A stretch of 40,856 nucleotides of DNA, taken from positions 1 to 40,856 of the forward strand of contig JAPLVK010000020.1 in the NCBI GenBank assembly GCA_026397175.1. The letters are read 5' to 3'. The first letter of the stretch is position 1. Each line of letters starts with the position of its first letter. This document shows positions 1-7,058 of this stretch, piece by piece. The notes under the pieces are model-generated. The model ran no database searches. It was given only the letters and a program-made list of their open reading frames with translations, and was not told where the DNA came from. Source of the DNA: Candidatus Berkelbacteria bacterium (lineage in GTDB: Bacteria > Patescibacteriota > UBA1384 > DTJR01). The position numbers and the translations under genes were made by a program.

Positions 1-624
1 GGAATTGATAATCTTTCGGATTTGAGCGAGGGGATATTCGCCAGTTGAGTACATCTCAAAAGCCCGCTTGATATATTTTGCCTTTTCCTTGTCCACGGCG
101 ATACGACGGGCGTTTTTGTCGTTTATGTAGCCCAATGGCGCCCAAGCGGGCCATATTCCATTTCGTAATTTCTGGCGAATACCCCTCTTTATGTTTTCCG
201 AAAGATTATCCACATAATACTTTGATTGCCCAAAAGCTATAGACAACATAAATTTTCCTTGTGGTGTCGGATCAAACCAAAAAGTAGGAAATTTTAGCGT
301 GGTTATTTTGCCAGTATCTACCAGATAAATTATCCGTCCACCGTCTATGCTATTTCTCGCCAACCTATCAGGGTGCCACGCTAAAATTCCCTCGGCTTCA
401 TTTTTCTCTATGCTTGCCACCATATCGTTAAAAATATCTCGCCCCGGCTCTTTGGCGGTTTTGCTTTCCACAAATTCACGGACGATATTCAGGTTTTCTT
501 TTTTGGCATATTCTCGCAACTCAAACATTTGCGTCTCAATACTCAAAACCTGCCTTTCGGGTTCGTCCGTGGATTTGCGGGCATAGAGAAAAATCTTTTT
601 GGTTTGTAAATTTATGTTGTCCAT
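1..624 (-). CDS. Large serine recombinase, N-terminal 208 residues (cut by window edge)
   Basis: The reading frame opens at an ATG at 624 and runs without a stop to base 1, so the C-terminus lies outside. The N-terminal resolvase domain is clear: YARKS with the nucleophile Ser18, then the WHPDRLAR segment (Asp86, Arg87, Arg90) and the long-helix segment around residues 131-160 (GQSKYY, NIKRGIRQKL), followed by the start of the Recombinase domain (PLGY near 163-166). Enzymes of this family cut and rejoin DNA through a phosphoserine intermediate and integrate, excise or invert mobile DNA. It reads away from the restriction-modification cassette, and its start codon lies inside the first copy of a 61-bp tandem duplication. 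Family assignment is firm; its target site cannot be read from the sequence. Confidence 0.93.
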   Translation of the reverse strand, partial: MDNINLQTKKIFLYARKSTDEPERQVLSIETQMFELREYAKKENLNIVREFVESKTAKEPGRDIFNDMVASIEKNEAEGILAWHPDRLARNSIDGGRIIYLVDTGKITTLKFPTFWFDPTPQGKFMLSIAFGQSKYYVDNLSENIKRGIRQKLRNGIWPAWAPLGYINDKNARRIAVDKEKAKYIKRAFEMYSTGEYPLAQIRKIINS

Positions 625-741
625 ATTGTTTTTAGATTAGTTTTTGGGCAATCAAAGAAAAATACGCTCAACCTTTCGCCTCCATATTGTTTTGAAATTA
701 GTTTTTGGGCAATCAAAGAAAAATACGCTCAACCTTTCGCT
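620..741. repeat. 61-bp tandem direct duplication at the recombinase 5' end
   Basis: Copies at 620-680 and 681-741 differ at three positions (two in the body plus the last base). The unit includes the recombinase start codon and its upstream region, so the second copy is an orphan promoter/start segment. A 16-base stretch of the unit (642-657 and 703-718) is an exact inverted match to recombinase coding positions 220-235. Confidence 0.85.
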
Positions 742-914
742 GAAAGCGAAAGAAAAAAGATTGGTTTGCAAAATTTCATTTTGCCCGTGCTTTGCACGGC
801 GAACTTCCGCATTGCCGACCGCACTTTGGTTTTGGATTTCAAAAATGCCTTTAAAATTGCGGAAAAATACCATGCCGAGGCGCTTTGCGCCGAGGCGGCG
901 CTTTGCGCCGAGGC
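734..914. repeat. Cluster of short palindromes and a 17-bp tandem repeat, non-coding
   Basis: The stretch 742-1150 between the recombinase and the XRE gene holds no convincing gene. It carries hairpins with three-base loops: CTTTCGCT/AGCGAAAG at 734-752, CCGTGC-TTT-GCACGG at 785-799 and, further on, ATTTCGC-TTT-GCGAAAT at 1115-1131. A 17-bp unit GCGCTTTGCGCCGAGGC occurs twice, at 880-896 and 898-914. No function is apparent. Confidence 0.7.
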
Positions 915-944
915 AAATCCTTACGATTTCACAAAAAGTGAAAA

Positions 945-1114
945 TTGGCGGTGTTTTTTGAACGAAGTTCGAACTTTTTTTGACGAAAATCCGAATTCCG
1001 AATTTTAAAATCCAATCGCTCGGGCGGGCAAAAAGGAAGGGGGTTGGGGGGAAGGAATTTTTGCCCGCCCTCGCTTTCCGATTCCAATTTTTTTCCGCCG
1101 CCGCCGAATTTCGT
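945..1114 (+). repeat. Left arm of a 170-bp inverted repeat flanking the R-M cassette
   Basis: This segment is the reverse complement of 3804-3973 with 5 mismatches in 170 bases and no gap. Each arm contains its own hairpin with a 13-bp stem (GGGCGGGCAAAAA at about 1022-1034 against TTTTTGCCCGCCC at about 1059-1071; one base differs in the right arm). The repeat encloses the promoter and all three R-M genes. Confidence 0.92.
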
Positions 1115-1150
1115 ATTTCGCTTTGCGAAATGCGCCGCCAAGAAATTTGT

Positions 1151-1179
1151 TTGATTAAATTCATTATATTTGTTATCAT
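1151..1179 (+). promoter_or_regulatory. Sigma-70-type promoter of the R-M operon
   Basis: TTGATT at 1151-1156, 17-bp spacer, TATCAT at 1174-1179, about 50 bases before the XRE start codon. The small palindrome TACTAGTA at 1207-1214, between this promoter and the gene, is a possible controller-protein site. Confidence 0.45.
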
Positions 1180-1233
1180 ATTTATGAAGGGTTAAACAAG
1201 CACCCATACTAGTACTATCATACTTAGGAGACT

Positions 1234-1449
1234 ATGAAAAGTCAAAACAATAGCGAGACAATTGGGGATAAGATAAAACAGCTTAGAAATAAGCAAGGTA
1301 TAACGCAGGATGAATTGGCGAGAAAATCCGATCTTCCCTACACAACGCTGACTAAAATTGAAACAAATGTCATTACTAAGCCGTCAATTCAAACTGTTTC
1401 AAAAATTGCACAAGGCTTAGGAATTACAATTGATAGTTTAATGAAATAA
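1234..1449 (+). CDS. XRE-family HTH regulator, probable R-M controller protein
   Basis: A 71-residue protein made almost entirely of one Cro/C1-type helix-turn-helix: IKQLRNKQGITQDELARKS (helices 1-2) then TLTKIETN (recognition helix) and the TVSKIAQGLGI segment. Size and place match controller (C) proteins of type II R-M systems, which delay endonuclease expression until the host DNA is methylated. An AGGAG ribosome site (1226-1230) precedes the ATG. The methyltransferase gene begins five bases after the stop, implying co-transcription and coupled translation. The small palindrome at 1207-1214 would let it bind its own leader; this is inference. It could also be a general XRE repressor of the mobile element. 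Confidence 0.85.
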   Translation: MKSQNNSETIGDKIKQLRNKQGITQDELARKSDLPYTTLTKIETNVITKPSIQTVSKIAQGLGITIDSLMK

Positions 1450-1454
1450 AAATT

Positions 1455-2870
1455 ATGAATAGATCAGCGTTAAGCAAACAAATAAACAGAGAACAGATTG
1501 ATAGCTTGAAAAATGACACAAAAGCTCTTTTGTCATTTCTACAAGATCAAAACGATGGCACGATTGTTTATGTATTAGAGAAATTAGGACGATTAGAAAA
1601 TGGATATAGTAAGCAACCATTATTAAATCTATTAAACAATAATAACGAAACAATCAGATCGCTAGCTATAAAAAATCTTGCAAAAATAGGCGATGTTTCT
1701 TTACTAGATACTTTTGTAAATTTTGCTAAACAAGATGAAAGCACTGAGGTTAGACGCGAATCAGTTTCCGCTATTGGAAGATTAAGAAATGAAAAAACAA
1801 TCCCGACCTTAATTAAACTATTAGCAGATAGAGATCCAAAAGTTGTAATGCAAGCCATAAGAGGATTGCTTGTTTTTTCAAATAATAATCAAATTAAAAA
1901 AGAGTTGGCAAAGCTACTCGATCATCCTAATGAATTGATCAAAGAAGTTATTAGCAAAGAAATAAACGGGGTGAGTTATGGTTCAAAAGACAGTGGAAAA
2001 CACGATGAATTTCCGGCCTTTCTAAAAAATACTATTGTTCAAGGCGATGTTGTTGAAACATTAAAACATGTCCCCGATGAATCTATTCATCTAACCTTTA
2101 CTTCGCCACCTTATTATAATGCTAGAGATTATTCAATATATCAGAGTTATGATGAGTATTTGAAATTTTTAGAAGAAGTATTTAAGGAAGTTCATCGAAT
2201 CACAAAAGAGGGTAGATTTTTTGTACTTAATACCTCTCCAATTATTATTCCAAGAATAAGCAGGGCTCACTCCAGCAAACGCTATCCCATACCATACGAT
2301 ATACATCCGTTATTAGTAAAAATGGGTTGGGAATTTATTGATGACATAGTATGGGTTAAACCGGAAGCAAGCGTTAAAAATAGAAATGCAGGATTTTTAC
2401 AGCACAGGAAGCCTTTGGGTTATAAACCAAATGCTATTTCTGAAATGCTGATGGTGTACAGAAAGAAAACCGATAAACTAATTGATTGGAATATACAACA
2501 GTATGAGTGGGACAAGGTTAAAAAAAGTAAAGTTTTAGATAAATATGAAACGACAAATGTTTGGCGAATTGATCCTACATTTGATCGGATACATAGTGCA
2601 GTTTTCCCTATAGAATTATGCAACCGGGTTATTAAATATTATTCATTTGTTGACGATTTAATTTTCGACCCATTTGCAGGAAGCGGAACACTTGGTCGAG
2701 CAGCAGCTAATTTAGATCGGCATTTCTTTCTAACAGAAAAAGAGCCAAAATATGTAAGCCGCATGAAAGAAGATTTGATTAAAAAAGATAATCTATTTAA
2801 TGTAAAGAATTCGCAACCAAATTTTGTTGATATTAAAAATTTTATAACACTAATTAAAGGAACAATATGA
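1455..2870 (+). CDS. DNA methyltransferase (beta class, SPPY type) with N-terminal HEAT repeats
   Basis: Residues 35-175 form HEAT-type helical repeats (PLLNLLNNNNETIRSLAIKN; TIPTLIKLLADRDPKVVMQA). The catalytic domain follows: motif IV TSPPYYN with SPPY at 217-220, the VFPIEL segment at 383-388 (motif X region) and the SAM-binding motif I DPFAGSG at 405-411. Motif IV before motif I is the beta-class order; SPPY rather than DPPY favours N4-cytosine methylation, as in the CfrBI system. It should protect the recognition site of the adjacent endonuclease, whose start overlaps its stop (ATGA). A fused HEAT region of about 140 residues is not part of the usual compact enzyme and may serve in DNA binding or regulation (inference). 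Confidence 0.92.
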   Translation: MNRSALSKQINREQIDSLKNDTKALLSFLQDQNDGTIVYVLEKLGRLENGYSKQPLLNLLNNNNETIRSLAIKNLAKIGDVSLLDTFVNFAKQDESTEVRRESVSAIGRLRNEKTIPTLIKLLADRDPKVVMQAIRGLLVFSNNNQIKKELAKLLDHPNELIKEVISKEINGVSYGSKDSGKHDEFPAFLKNTIVQGDVVETLKHVPDESIHLTFTSPPYYNARDYSIYQSYDEYLKFLEEVFKEVHRITKEGRFFVLNTSPIIIPRISRAHSSKRYPIPYDIHPLLVKMGWEFIDDIVWVKPEASVKNRNAGFLQHRKPLGYKPNAISEMLMVYRKKTDKLIDWNIQQYEWDKVKKSKVLDKYETTNVWRIDPTFDRIHSAVFPIELCNRVIKYYSFVDDLIFDPFAGSGTLGRAAANLDRHFFLTEKEPKYVSRMKEDLIKKDNLFNVKNSQPNFVDIKNFITLIKGTI

Positions 2871-3781
2871 CAATAACTGAACAAGTAGCAAAAAATATAA
2901 TAAGAAAGTTACTAAAGGGCGAGGATTACAGAATTGAAGTTGTTACTCTTATTAATGCTGAATTTTTGCAGTTTGCGATTGGTTTTTTCAAACATATCGT
3001 TGATGCAAAATTGAAAAGTAAAGATATTACTGTTGATTGGTATAAAAAAGCATTTTTAGATCCGAATTTACCCGCAAATGAAATAGCAATCAACTCTGGT
3101 TTGAACACAAAAACAATTCATAACATGTTTAATTCTTCAACCAAAGAAATTGTAATTGACGCTTCAAATGAGCATTATGATCTTTTATACGAATCAATTA
3201 AAAACTTAGTTGATACCGAACACGATCTTGAGTTAACTTTAACGATTAAATTTAAAGGTGTTAGCGTTGATCTTAATGTTAGTGAAAGTTTAATTGTAAT
3301 AAATACATTGGCGGTAAAAAGATCTGCATTGAGAGGTGGCCTTTGGAGTACTGCCGGAAAAAGAGTCGAAAAGCCGTTAATGCAAACACTGTGCAAGTTG
3401 TATGGTGTGCCTGAACAAAATTATGCTTTAAAGATAAAGGGTAAAGAGATAGAAGAAGATGATTTTGAAAGAGAAATAGATTTCTATTTAATTGAAGGTA
3501 AAAATCAGCACAAGTGTGAAGTTAAATTAATGGGGCGGGGTAATCCTGAAAGTGCTGATGCAGTTATAGCTAGAGATAGTAGGGTTTTTGTGGCTGATAA
3601 ACTTTCAGATACGAACAAAAAACAACTAAATAGCCGGAAAGTTGAATGGGTTGAGCTAAGAAGTAATGGTGGATTTGAGAGATTTGATACAGTGTTAAAA
3701 AACTTGAAAATTCCACATACAAAATTACCAAGCAATATAGACAAAGAATTAGAAGTTGTATTTAAAGAAATTTTTAAATAA
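2867..3781 (+). CDS. Type II restriction endonuclease, CfrBI-like
   Basis: A 304-residue protein whose central block RGGLWSTAGKRVEKPLM (156-172) I recognise as typical of the CfrBI-type endonucleases. A PD-(D/E)XK active site fits EREID with Asp205 followed by CEVKLMGRGNP with Glu218 and Lys220. CfrBI cuts CCWWGG; whether this enzyme has the same site cannot be told. The start codon overlaps the methyltransferase stop in ATGA, and AAAGGA precedes it. The right inverted-repeat arm begins 22 bases after the stop, and its hairpin may serve as terminator. Full length with no frameshift, so probably active. Confidence 0.85.
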   Translation: MTITEQVAKNIIRKLLKGEDYRIEVVTLINAEFLQFAIGFFKHIVDAKLKSKDITVDWYKKAFLDPNLPANEIAINSGLNTKTIHNMFNSSTKEIVIDASNEHYDLLYESIKNLVDTEHDLELTLTIKFKGVSVDLNVSESLIVINTLAVKRSALRGGLWSTAGKRVEKPLMQTLCKLYGVPEQNYALKIKGKEIEEDDFEREIDFYLIEGKNQHKCEVKLMGRGNPESADAVIARDSRVFVADKLSDTNKKQLNSRKVEWVELRSNGGFERFDTVLKNLKIPHTKLPSNIDKELEVVFKEIFK

Positions 3782-3803
3782 GCGGCGCGCCAGTTTCACT
3801 GGC

Positions 3804-3973
3804 ACGAAATTCGGCGGCGGCGGAAAAAAATTGGAATCGGAAAGCGAGGGCAGGCAAAAATTCCTTCCCCCCAACCCCCTTCCTTTTTGCCCGCCCGAGC
3901 GATTGGATTTTAAAATTCGGAATTCGGATTTTCATCAAAAAAAGTTCGAACATCAATCAAAAAACACCGCCAA
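3804..3973 (-). repeat. Right arm of the 170-bp inverted repeat flanking the R-M cassette
   Basis: Reverse complement of 945-1114 with 5 mismatches. Beyond it, 3974-4060 holds nothing recognisable. The arms share their internal hairpin but not the sequences just outside them, so the repeat ends sharply at both sides. Confidence 0.92.
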
Positions 3974-4060
3974 GAATCTAAACTATGCCGTGACCGAATT
4001 TCACAGGTCTGCGAGTAAAATCCAACTCTAGATTATTTTATTTATAAAATTCTTCTCTTT

Positions 4061-4306
4061 TTAAACCGGACTGGCGGATGATTGCCACGATTGTGCCGGC
4101 TGGTTTAAAAGTTTATCGGAGAGATTCCCCCTACAGACCGTTTCTAAAAGTCCCCGTGCCGCTTCCTCCAAACTTTTTCTTAAAGCGACCGGATCTTTTC
4201 CTTCCTCGACAATATCCAAATCTAAACAAACGCCGGTATAATTTTTATCCCGCGCCCGTCTGTAAATAACAAATCTAAACTGTCCCTGTCTTTTGGTATT
4301 TTCCAT
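4061..4306 (-). CDS. HicB-like small protein (orphan antitoxin-type fold)
   Basis: An 81-residue protein with the pattern RFVIYRRARDKNYTGVCLDLDI, then EEGKDPVALRKSLEEAARGLLET. This matches the compact alpha/beta HicB-type fold in which a strand with GVCLDLD is followed by a helix. No HicA-like toxin is adjacent, and the usual C-terminal DNA-binding domain is absent, so it is better called HicB-like than an antitoxin. The start is supported by a promoter whose -10 box ends nine bases upstream, giving an almost leaderless mRNA. It is divergent from the gene at 4405 and shares the 98-bp spacer with it. Confidence 0.65.
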   Translation of the reverse strand: MENTKRQGQFRFVIYRRARDKNYTGVCLDLDIVEEGKDPVALRKSLEEAARGLLETVCRGNLSDKLLNQPAQSWQSSASPV

Positions 4307-4315
4307 TGTGATTTG

Positions 4316-4343
4316 ATTGTAGCAGGAAAATGTCTTGATTCAA
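4316..4343 (-). promoter_or_regulatory. Near-leaderless promoter of the HicB-like gene
   Basis: On the minus strand TTGAAT (4343-4338), 16-bp spacer, TACAAT (4321-4316). The ATG at 4306 follows after nine bases, so the transcript would have only about two or three bases before the start codon. Confidence 0.55.
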
Positions 4344-4370
4344 TCACATTGATAAAGTGCTAAAGGACTT

Positions 4371-4398
4371 TTGTTTTTCAAAAAATAAGTACTACAAT
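4371..4398 (+). promoter_or_regulatory. Leaderless promoter of the small membrane protein gene
   Basis: TTGTTT (4371-4376), 16-bp spacer, TACAAT (4393-4398); six bases later comes the ATG at 4405, so transcription should begin at or next to the start codon. No ribosome binding site is present. Confidence 0.6.
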
Positions 4399-4404
4399 AA
4401 AAAT

Positions 4405-4800
4405 ATGAATCGAAAACTAATTGTTGGAATTGTACTGGCAGTTGTAATTCTCGCAGGTATTATTTTGGTCTTGAGGGGAAATGAGGACGATTGGATTAAG
4501 GACTTAAACGGCGTTTGGGTAAAACATGGCAACCCCGCCAACACGCCGCAAGAAGTCCAAGATCAGCAGCAATTGATTGGGGAAGCACAACATTTATTTT
4601 ATGAAGCACAAGATAACAATCAGGATTTATCAAATGGCCCATGCCTCGGAGCAACTGGTGATTATGCCGTTGATATCGCCCACAATCCCCGCGAAGCGAT
4701 TGATGATCAAGCGCAAAACCAATGCGCGGATTATGCAAGCGGCAAACTTAAGCACTTCATCGAACTCGATTTGAACGGGACAGTGATTAGGACAATTTGA
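4405..4800 (+). CDS. Small protein with N-terminal membrane anchor
   Basis: The 131-residue product begins MNRKLIVGIVLAVVILAGI, one transmembrane or signal-anchor helix (about residues 4-23), followed by a soluble domain of about 105 residues with two cysteines in PCLGATGDY and NQCADYASG that may form a disulfide outside the membrane. An in-frame ATG at 4357 would add 16 polar residues, but that codon lies upstream of the promoter's -10 box, so 4405 is the better start. No family recognised. The gene ends 12 bases before a strong hairpin terminator. Confidence 0.7.
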   Translation: MNRKLIVGIVLAVVILAGIILVLRGNEDDWIKDLNGVWVKHGNPANTPQEVQDQQQLIGEAQHLFYEAQDNNQDLSNGPCLGATGDYAVDIAHNPREAIDDQAQNQCADYASGKLKHFIELDLNGTVIRTI

Positions 4801-4812
4801 AAAGTTAAGCAA

Positions 4813-4850
4813 ACGGGCCTTTCCCATCAGGGAAAGGCCCGTGTTTTGTT
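4813..4850. terminator. Bidirectional intrinsic terminator
   Basis: A perfect 13-bp stem (ACGGGCCTTTCCC at 4813-4825, four-base loop, GGGAAAGGCCCGT at 4830-4842) lies between the convergent genes ending at 4800 and 4861, followed on the plus strand by GTTTTGTT. It can end transcription from both sides, though the minus-strand tail is less T-rich. Confidence 0.85.
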
Positions 4851-4860
4851 GATTGGCTCG

Positions 4861-5922
4861 TTACGAGGCGAGACGATAGTGCAAAATCTCGCCTTGCATG
4901 AACGGCCTAACGACGATTGGGAAAGTTGGGACGCAAACCTCCCAATCCTCCTTGACCAGACGCACCGGTTTGCTTGGTATATTGGCAAGAGTGTGAAACT
5001 TGATGGCGTTACCCCGAACGAATCGTTCAAAGCGTTCGCGCCACTTCTTTCCCCCATACTCTTGGAAAAGCCAATATGTCAGCGGAATATCCACCTCATC
5101 CGGCGTAAAAATGCCGGACGGCGCTTCATCCCAACCCTTAAGCTTCGCTTCTTCCGGATGCGCCGCACAGTCGCGCCCCTTCATCGTCCCTGCCTCCGCT
5201 TCCATCATTGCCTCAAAAACCGCATCGCGGTTTTTCGATATCTGAAGGGGTGGCTGAACCTTGAGGAATGGATCTCTTTGACCATCCGAACCAAAGGTGT
5301 CGCAGATTGTCTTAAGTGCGCCATGCAGAGTTAGCGTCATTCCGACACTAAACCCCTGCTTCCGAAGCCGCTTGACCATCGCGATGCCGGCTTCGGTCGA
5401 AAAATGCTCCAGAACAAAGCGTTGATCCTTGGGATATCGAGTAATCAGCTTCTCGACAATTCCCAACATCGCCTCCTCCCCATCAAGCGGGTTGGGGGTT
5501 TTTCCCTGGCAGTGGATCAAAGTGGCTTTATCGCACTTACCGGCCATTTTGATGACTTTCAGGAAGTTTTGGTCGCTGAAATCCTCGATACCGTGCTTGC
5601 TGTTGGTCGTTACGCCGAGAGGAAGAATCTTGAGAGCCCAGAAATGGTCCCGGGCTAATCTGATTTCCTTTGAATCGGTGTCAGGCGTGACCTGAATGGT
5701 CATAAGATACCGAGGACCACTCTTACTTTTTGTTGCTACTAGTTGCTTCTCGTACAAAGACGCCATATCACGACTGGTGATTGGCTCTTTCAGATTCGGC
5801 ATTGGTACCGTATAGAGACAAAGTCCCATATGCGGCGCAACCGACTCGAACATCTCCCCCTCGCGCCAGTGGTCGTGCATTTGGCAAAAACGCGGGACCT
5901 CTATGTGACCTTTGTGAGGCAT
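4861..5922 (-). CDS. pyrC: Dihydroorotase (PyrC type)
   Basis: The 353-residue product carries all catalytic elements of class II dihydroorotase: HDHWREG (His16, His18 metal ligands, Arg20), MPN (Asn43, substrate), carboxylated-lysine position Lys98 in ALKILP, TTNSKHG (Thr105-Thr106 of the mobile loop in E. coli PyrC), His137, His173 in LEHFST, and Asp251 with His255 in RDCAAH. It should interconvert carbamoyl-aspartate and dihydroorotate in UMP synthesis. ATG 5922 is preferred over 5976 because GGAAAGGA stands just before it and it leaves a 22-base gap to the upstream dihydroorotate dehydrogenase-like gene. The pair makes successive pathway steps. Its base composition is richer in GC than the flanking genes. 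Confidence 0.9.
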   Translation of the reverse strand: MPHKGHIEVPRFCQMHDHWREGEMFESVAPHMGLCLYTVPMPNLKEPITSRDMASLYEKQLVATKSKSGPRYLMTIQVTPDTDSKEIRLARDHFWALKILPLGVTTNSKHGIEDFSDQNFLKVIKMAGKCDKATLIHCQGKTPNPLDGEEAMLGIVEKLITRYPKDQRFVLEHFSTEAGIAMVKRLRKQGFSVGMTLTLHGALKTICDTFGSDGQRDPFLKVQPPLQISKNRDAVFEAMMEAEAGTMKGRDCAAHPEEAKLKGWDEAPSGIFTPDEVDIPLTYWLFQEYGGKKWRERFERFVRGNAIKFHTLANIPSKPVRLVKEDWEVCVPTFPIVVRPFMQGEILHYRLAS

Positions 5923-5944
5923 ATCTGTCCTTTCCGGCAAGTCC

Positions 5945-6928
5945 TTAACGGACCTCCCACTCGATTTTGTCGGCACGAGAAATGACTTGGTTTAGCCACC
6001 ATCTAAACGGATAGAGAGTCGGCAAAATCCCGATTGAGACAAGGTCGGCTCCGGCGTTGCGAAACCGATCTATGTCCCATGGAGCCAGAATCCCGTTTCC
6101 GCCCATCAGGATGACTTTTTTGTCCGCCTCTCTGATCTGCCTGACTATGCGCAGCGCATATTTGCGGCAGCGGTTTCCGGACCAACCTCCTTCGGTAAAT
6201 CCTCGCTTTTTGAGGATTGATTCCTTGCTCCACCAATAGCTCAACCACACCTCGTCGTTTTCGGCCATAAAGGCGTGAGGGATGGCATTGCACGGCGCAA
6301 CTAGATCAAAGTATCCCGCAAGTGTCAGTACAAACTCAAGTTCGGTGACCGGAGAGCAGTTGAAGCCGATTGGACCGCCGATTCGGCGCAAAATTCGCGC
6401 CTCCTCGATGATCTCTTGGGTGAAAGTCGAGCGATGCTTCACATTCGGACAGCCACCATTCAACATCACCCCGGGCTTGATCCGAAGAGTCGGAAAGTAC
6501 TGCTGGCAAGCGCTAGCAAACTTCTCGGTCTGCGCGATTCTACCCTCGGGCGTGTCGGCGTTAGCCAAATACGAGATCCAGAAATTGTTCTCTTCGCCTC
6601 GCCAAATGCCGCCATCGAAATACTTCTCGTAAGACCAGCAAGACAGTCCGACTGCGTTTTGGGCGTGAGCCGTGATAGGATCAGCCACGATACAGCGCGG
6701 TAAAAACTCGATCGGCGTTACACCGTCTGCCCGAAGCGGCATGTTGCCTTTGCTGCCATCCGTGATCGTCTTCATCTGCTTCGTTACCCGATCGTCGTTG
6801 TACCAGCCGCGGACACCTCGCCACCACCAGTGTTTATGGTAGGGATAACCGCCACCGTCAATGTTGGCTGCTCCCGATGCGCAGAAAATCCTGCGATAGG
6901 GAACTCCACCGATCGCGATGTCTCCCAT
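5945..6928 (-). CDS. pyrD: Dihydroorotate dehydrogenase-like flavoprotein (divergent PyrD)
   Basis: A 327-residue TIM-barrel protein. Family marks are VTKQMKT (48-54), GNMPLR (61-66) and NAVGL (91-95), the substrate segment NGGCPN (Asn157, Cys160, Asn162), GGWSGNRCRKYALR (247-260) and the phosphate-binding ends MGGNGI (275-280) and SIGI (298-301). Cys160 sits where class 1 enzymes have their catalytic base. The family pattern VKLSP, whose Lys contacts FMN and orotate, reads FNCSP here (Asn190), a notable change. It would oxidise dihydroorotate to orotate, the step after the neighbouring dihydroorotase, but because of Asn190 a different dihydropyrimidine substrate is possible. A strong AAAGGAGGA site (about 6935-6943) fixes the start; its first bases can pair with TCCT just downstream. 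Confidence 0.8.
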   Translation of the reverse strand: MGDIAIGGVPYRRIFCASGAANIDGGGYPYHKHWWWRGVRGWYNDDRVTKQMKTITDGSKGNMPLRADGVTPIEFLPRCIVADPITAHAQNAVGLSCWSYEKYFDGGIWRGEENNFWISYLANADTPEGRIAQTEKFASACQQYFPTLRIKPGVMLNGGCPNVKHRSTFTQEIIEEARILRRIGGPIGFNCSPVTELEFVLTLAGYFDLVAPCNAIPHAFMAENDEVWLSYWWSKESILKKRGFTEGGWSGNRCRKYALRIVRQIREADKKVILMGGNGILAPWDIDRFRNAGADLVSIGILPTLYPFRWWLNQVISRADKIEWEVR

Positions 6929-6999
6929 CAGGAGTCCTCCTTTATATTCATCTTGTTGTCAACGATCTTTGCCACCTCCAAAGTAGCAGAAGTTTTAAA

Positions 7000-7035
7000 A
7001 AAGAAAAAGGGCCGGCTCGTTTGACGAGCCGGCCC
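7000..7035 (-). terminator. Intrinsic terminator after the plsY fusion/gpsA unit
   Basis: Perfect 12-bp GC-rich stem GGGCCGGCTCGT/ACGAGCCGGCCC (7009-7020 and 7024-7035, loop TTG). Read on the minus strand it is followed by TTTTTCTTT, a textbook terminator 23 bases beyond the stop of the gpsA-like gene. It separates the two minus-strand units of the GC-rich block. Confidence 0.9.
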
Positions 7036-7058
7036 ATATTAGGCAAATACAGTTTGAT

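Noticed and set aside
766-1008. 80-codon frame in the palindrome-rich stretch
   Set aside because: Encodes tandem CAEAALCAEA from the 17-bp repeat; no family and no ribosome site.
929-1207. Minus-strand 92-codon frame in the left repeat arm
   Set aside because: Its translation is the repeat read through and recurs in the right arm (plus strand, 3756-4031); composition is low-complexity and there is no ribosome site.
3756-4031. Plus-strand 91-codon frame over the end of the endonuclease gene and the right arm
   Set aside because: Overlaps a well supported gene and encodes the same repeat-derived peptide as the left arm.
4357-4404. Upstream ATG extending the small membrane protein by 16 residues
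   Set aside because: The codon lies upstream of the -10 box of the only good promoter, and the extension puts a polar tail before a typical signal anchor.
4846-5334. 162-codon plus-strand frame opposite the dihydroorotase gene
   Set aside because: Antisense to a gene with every catalytic residue in place; no family recognised.
6941-6962. TTGACA and TATAAA before the DHODH-like gene on the minus strand
   Set aside because: Only 10 bases separate the hexamers, too few for a normal promoter; a promoter for this unit was not found.
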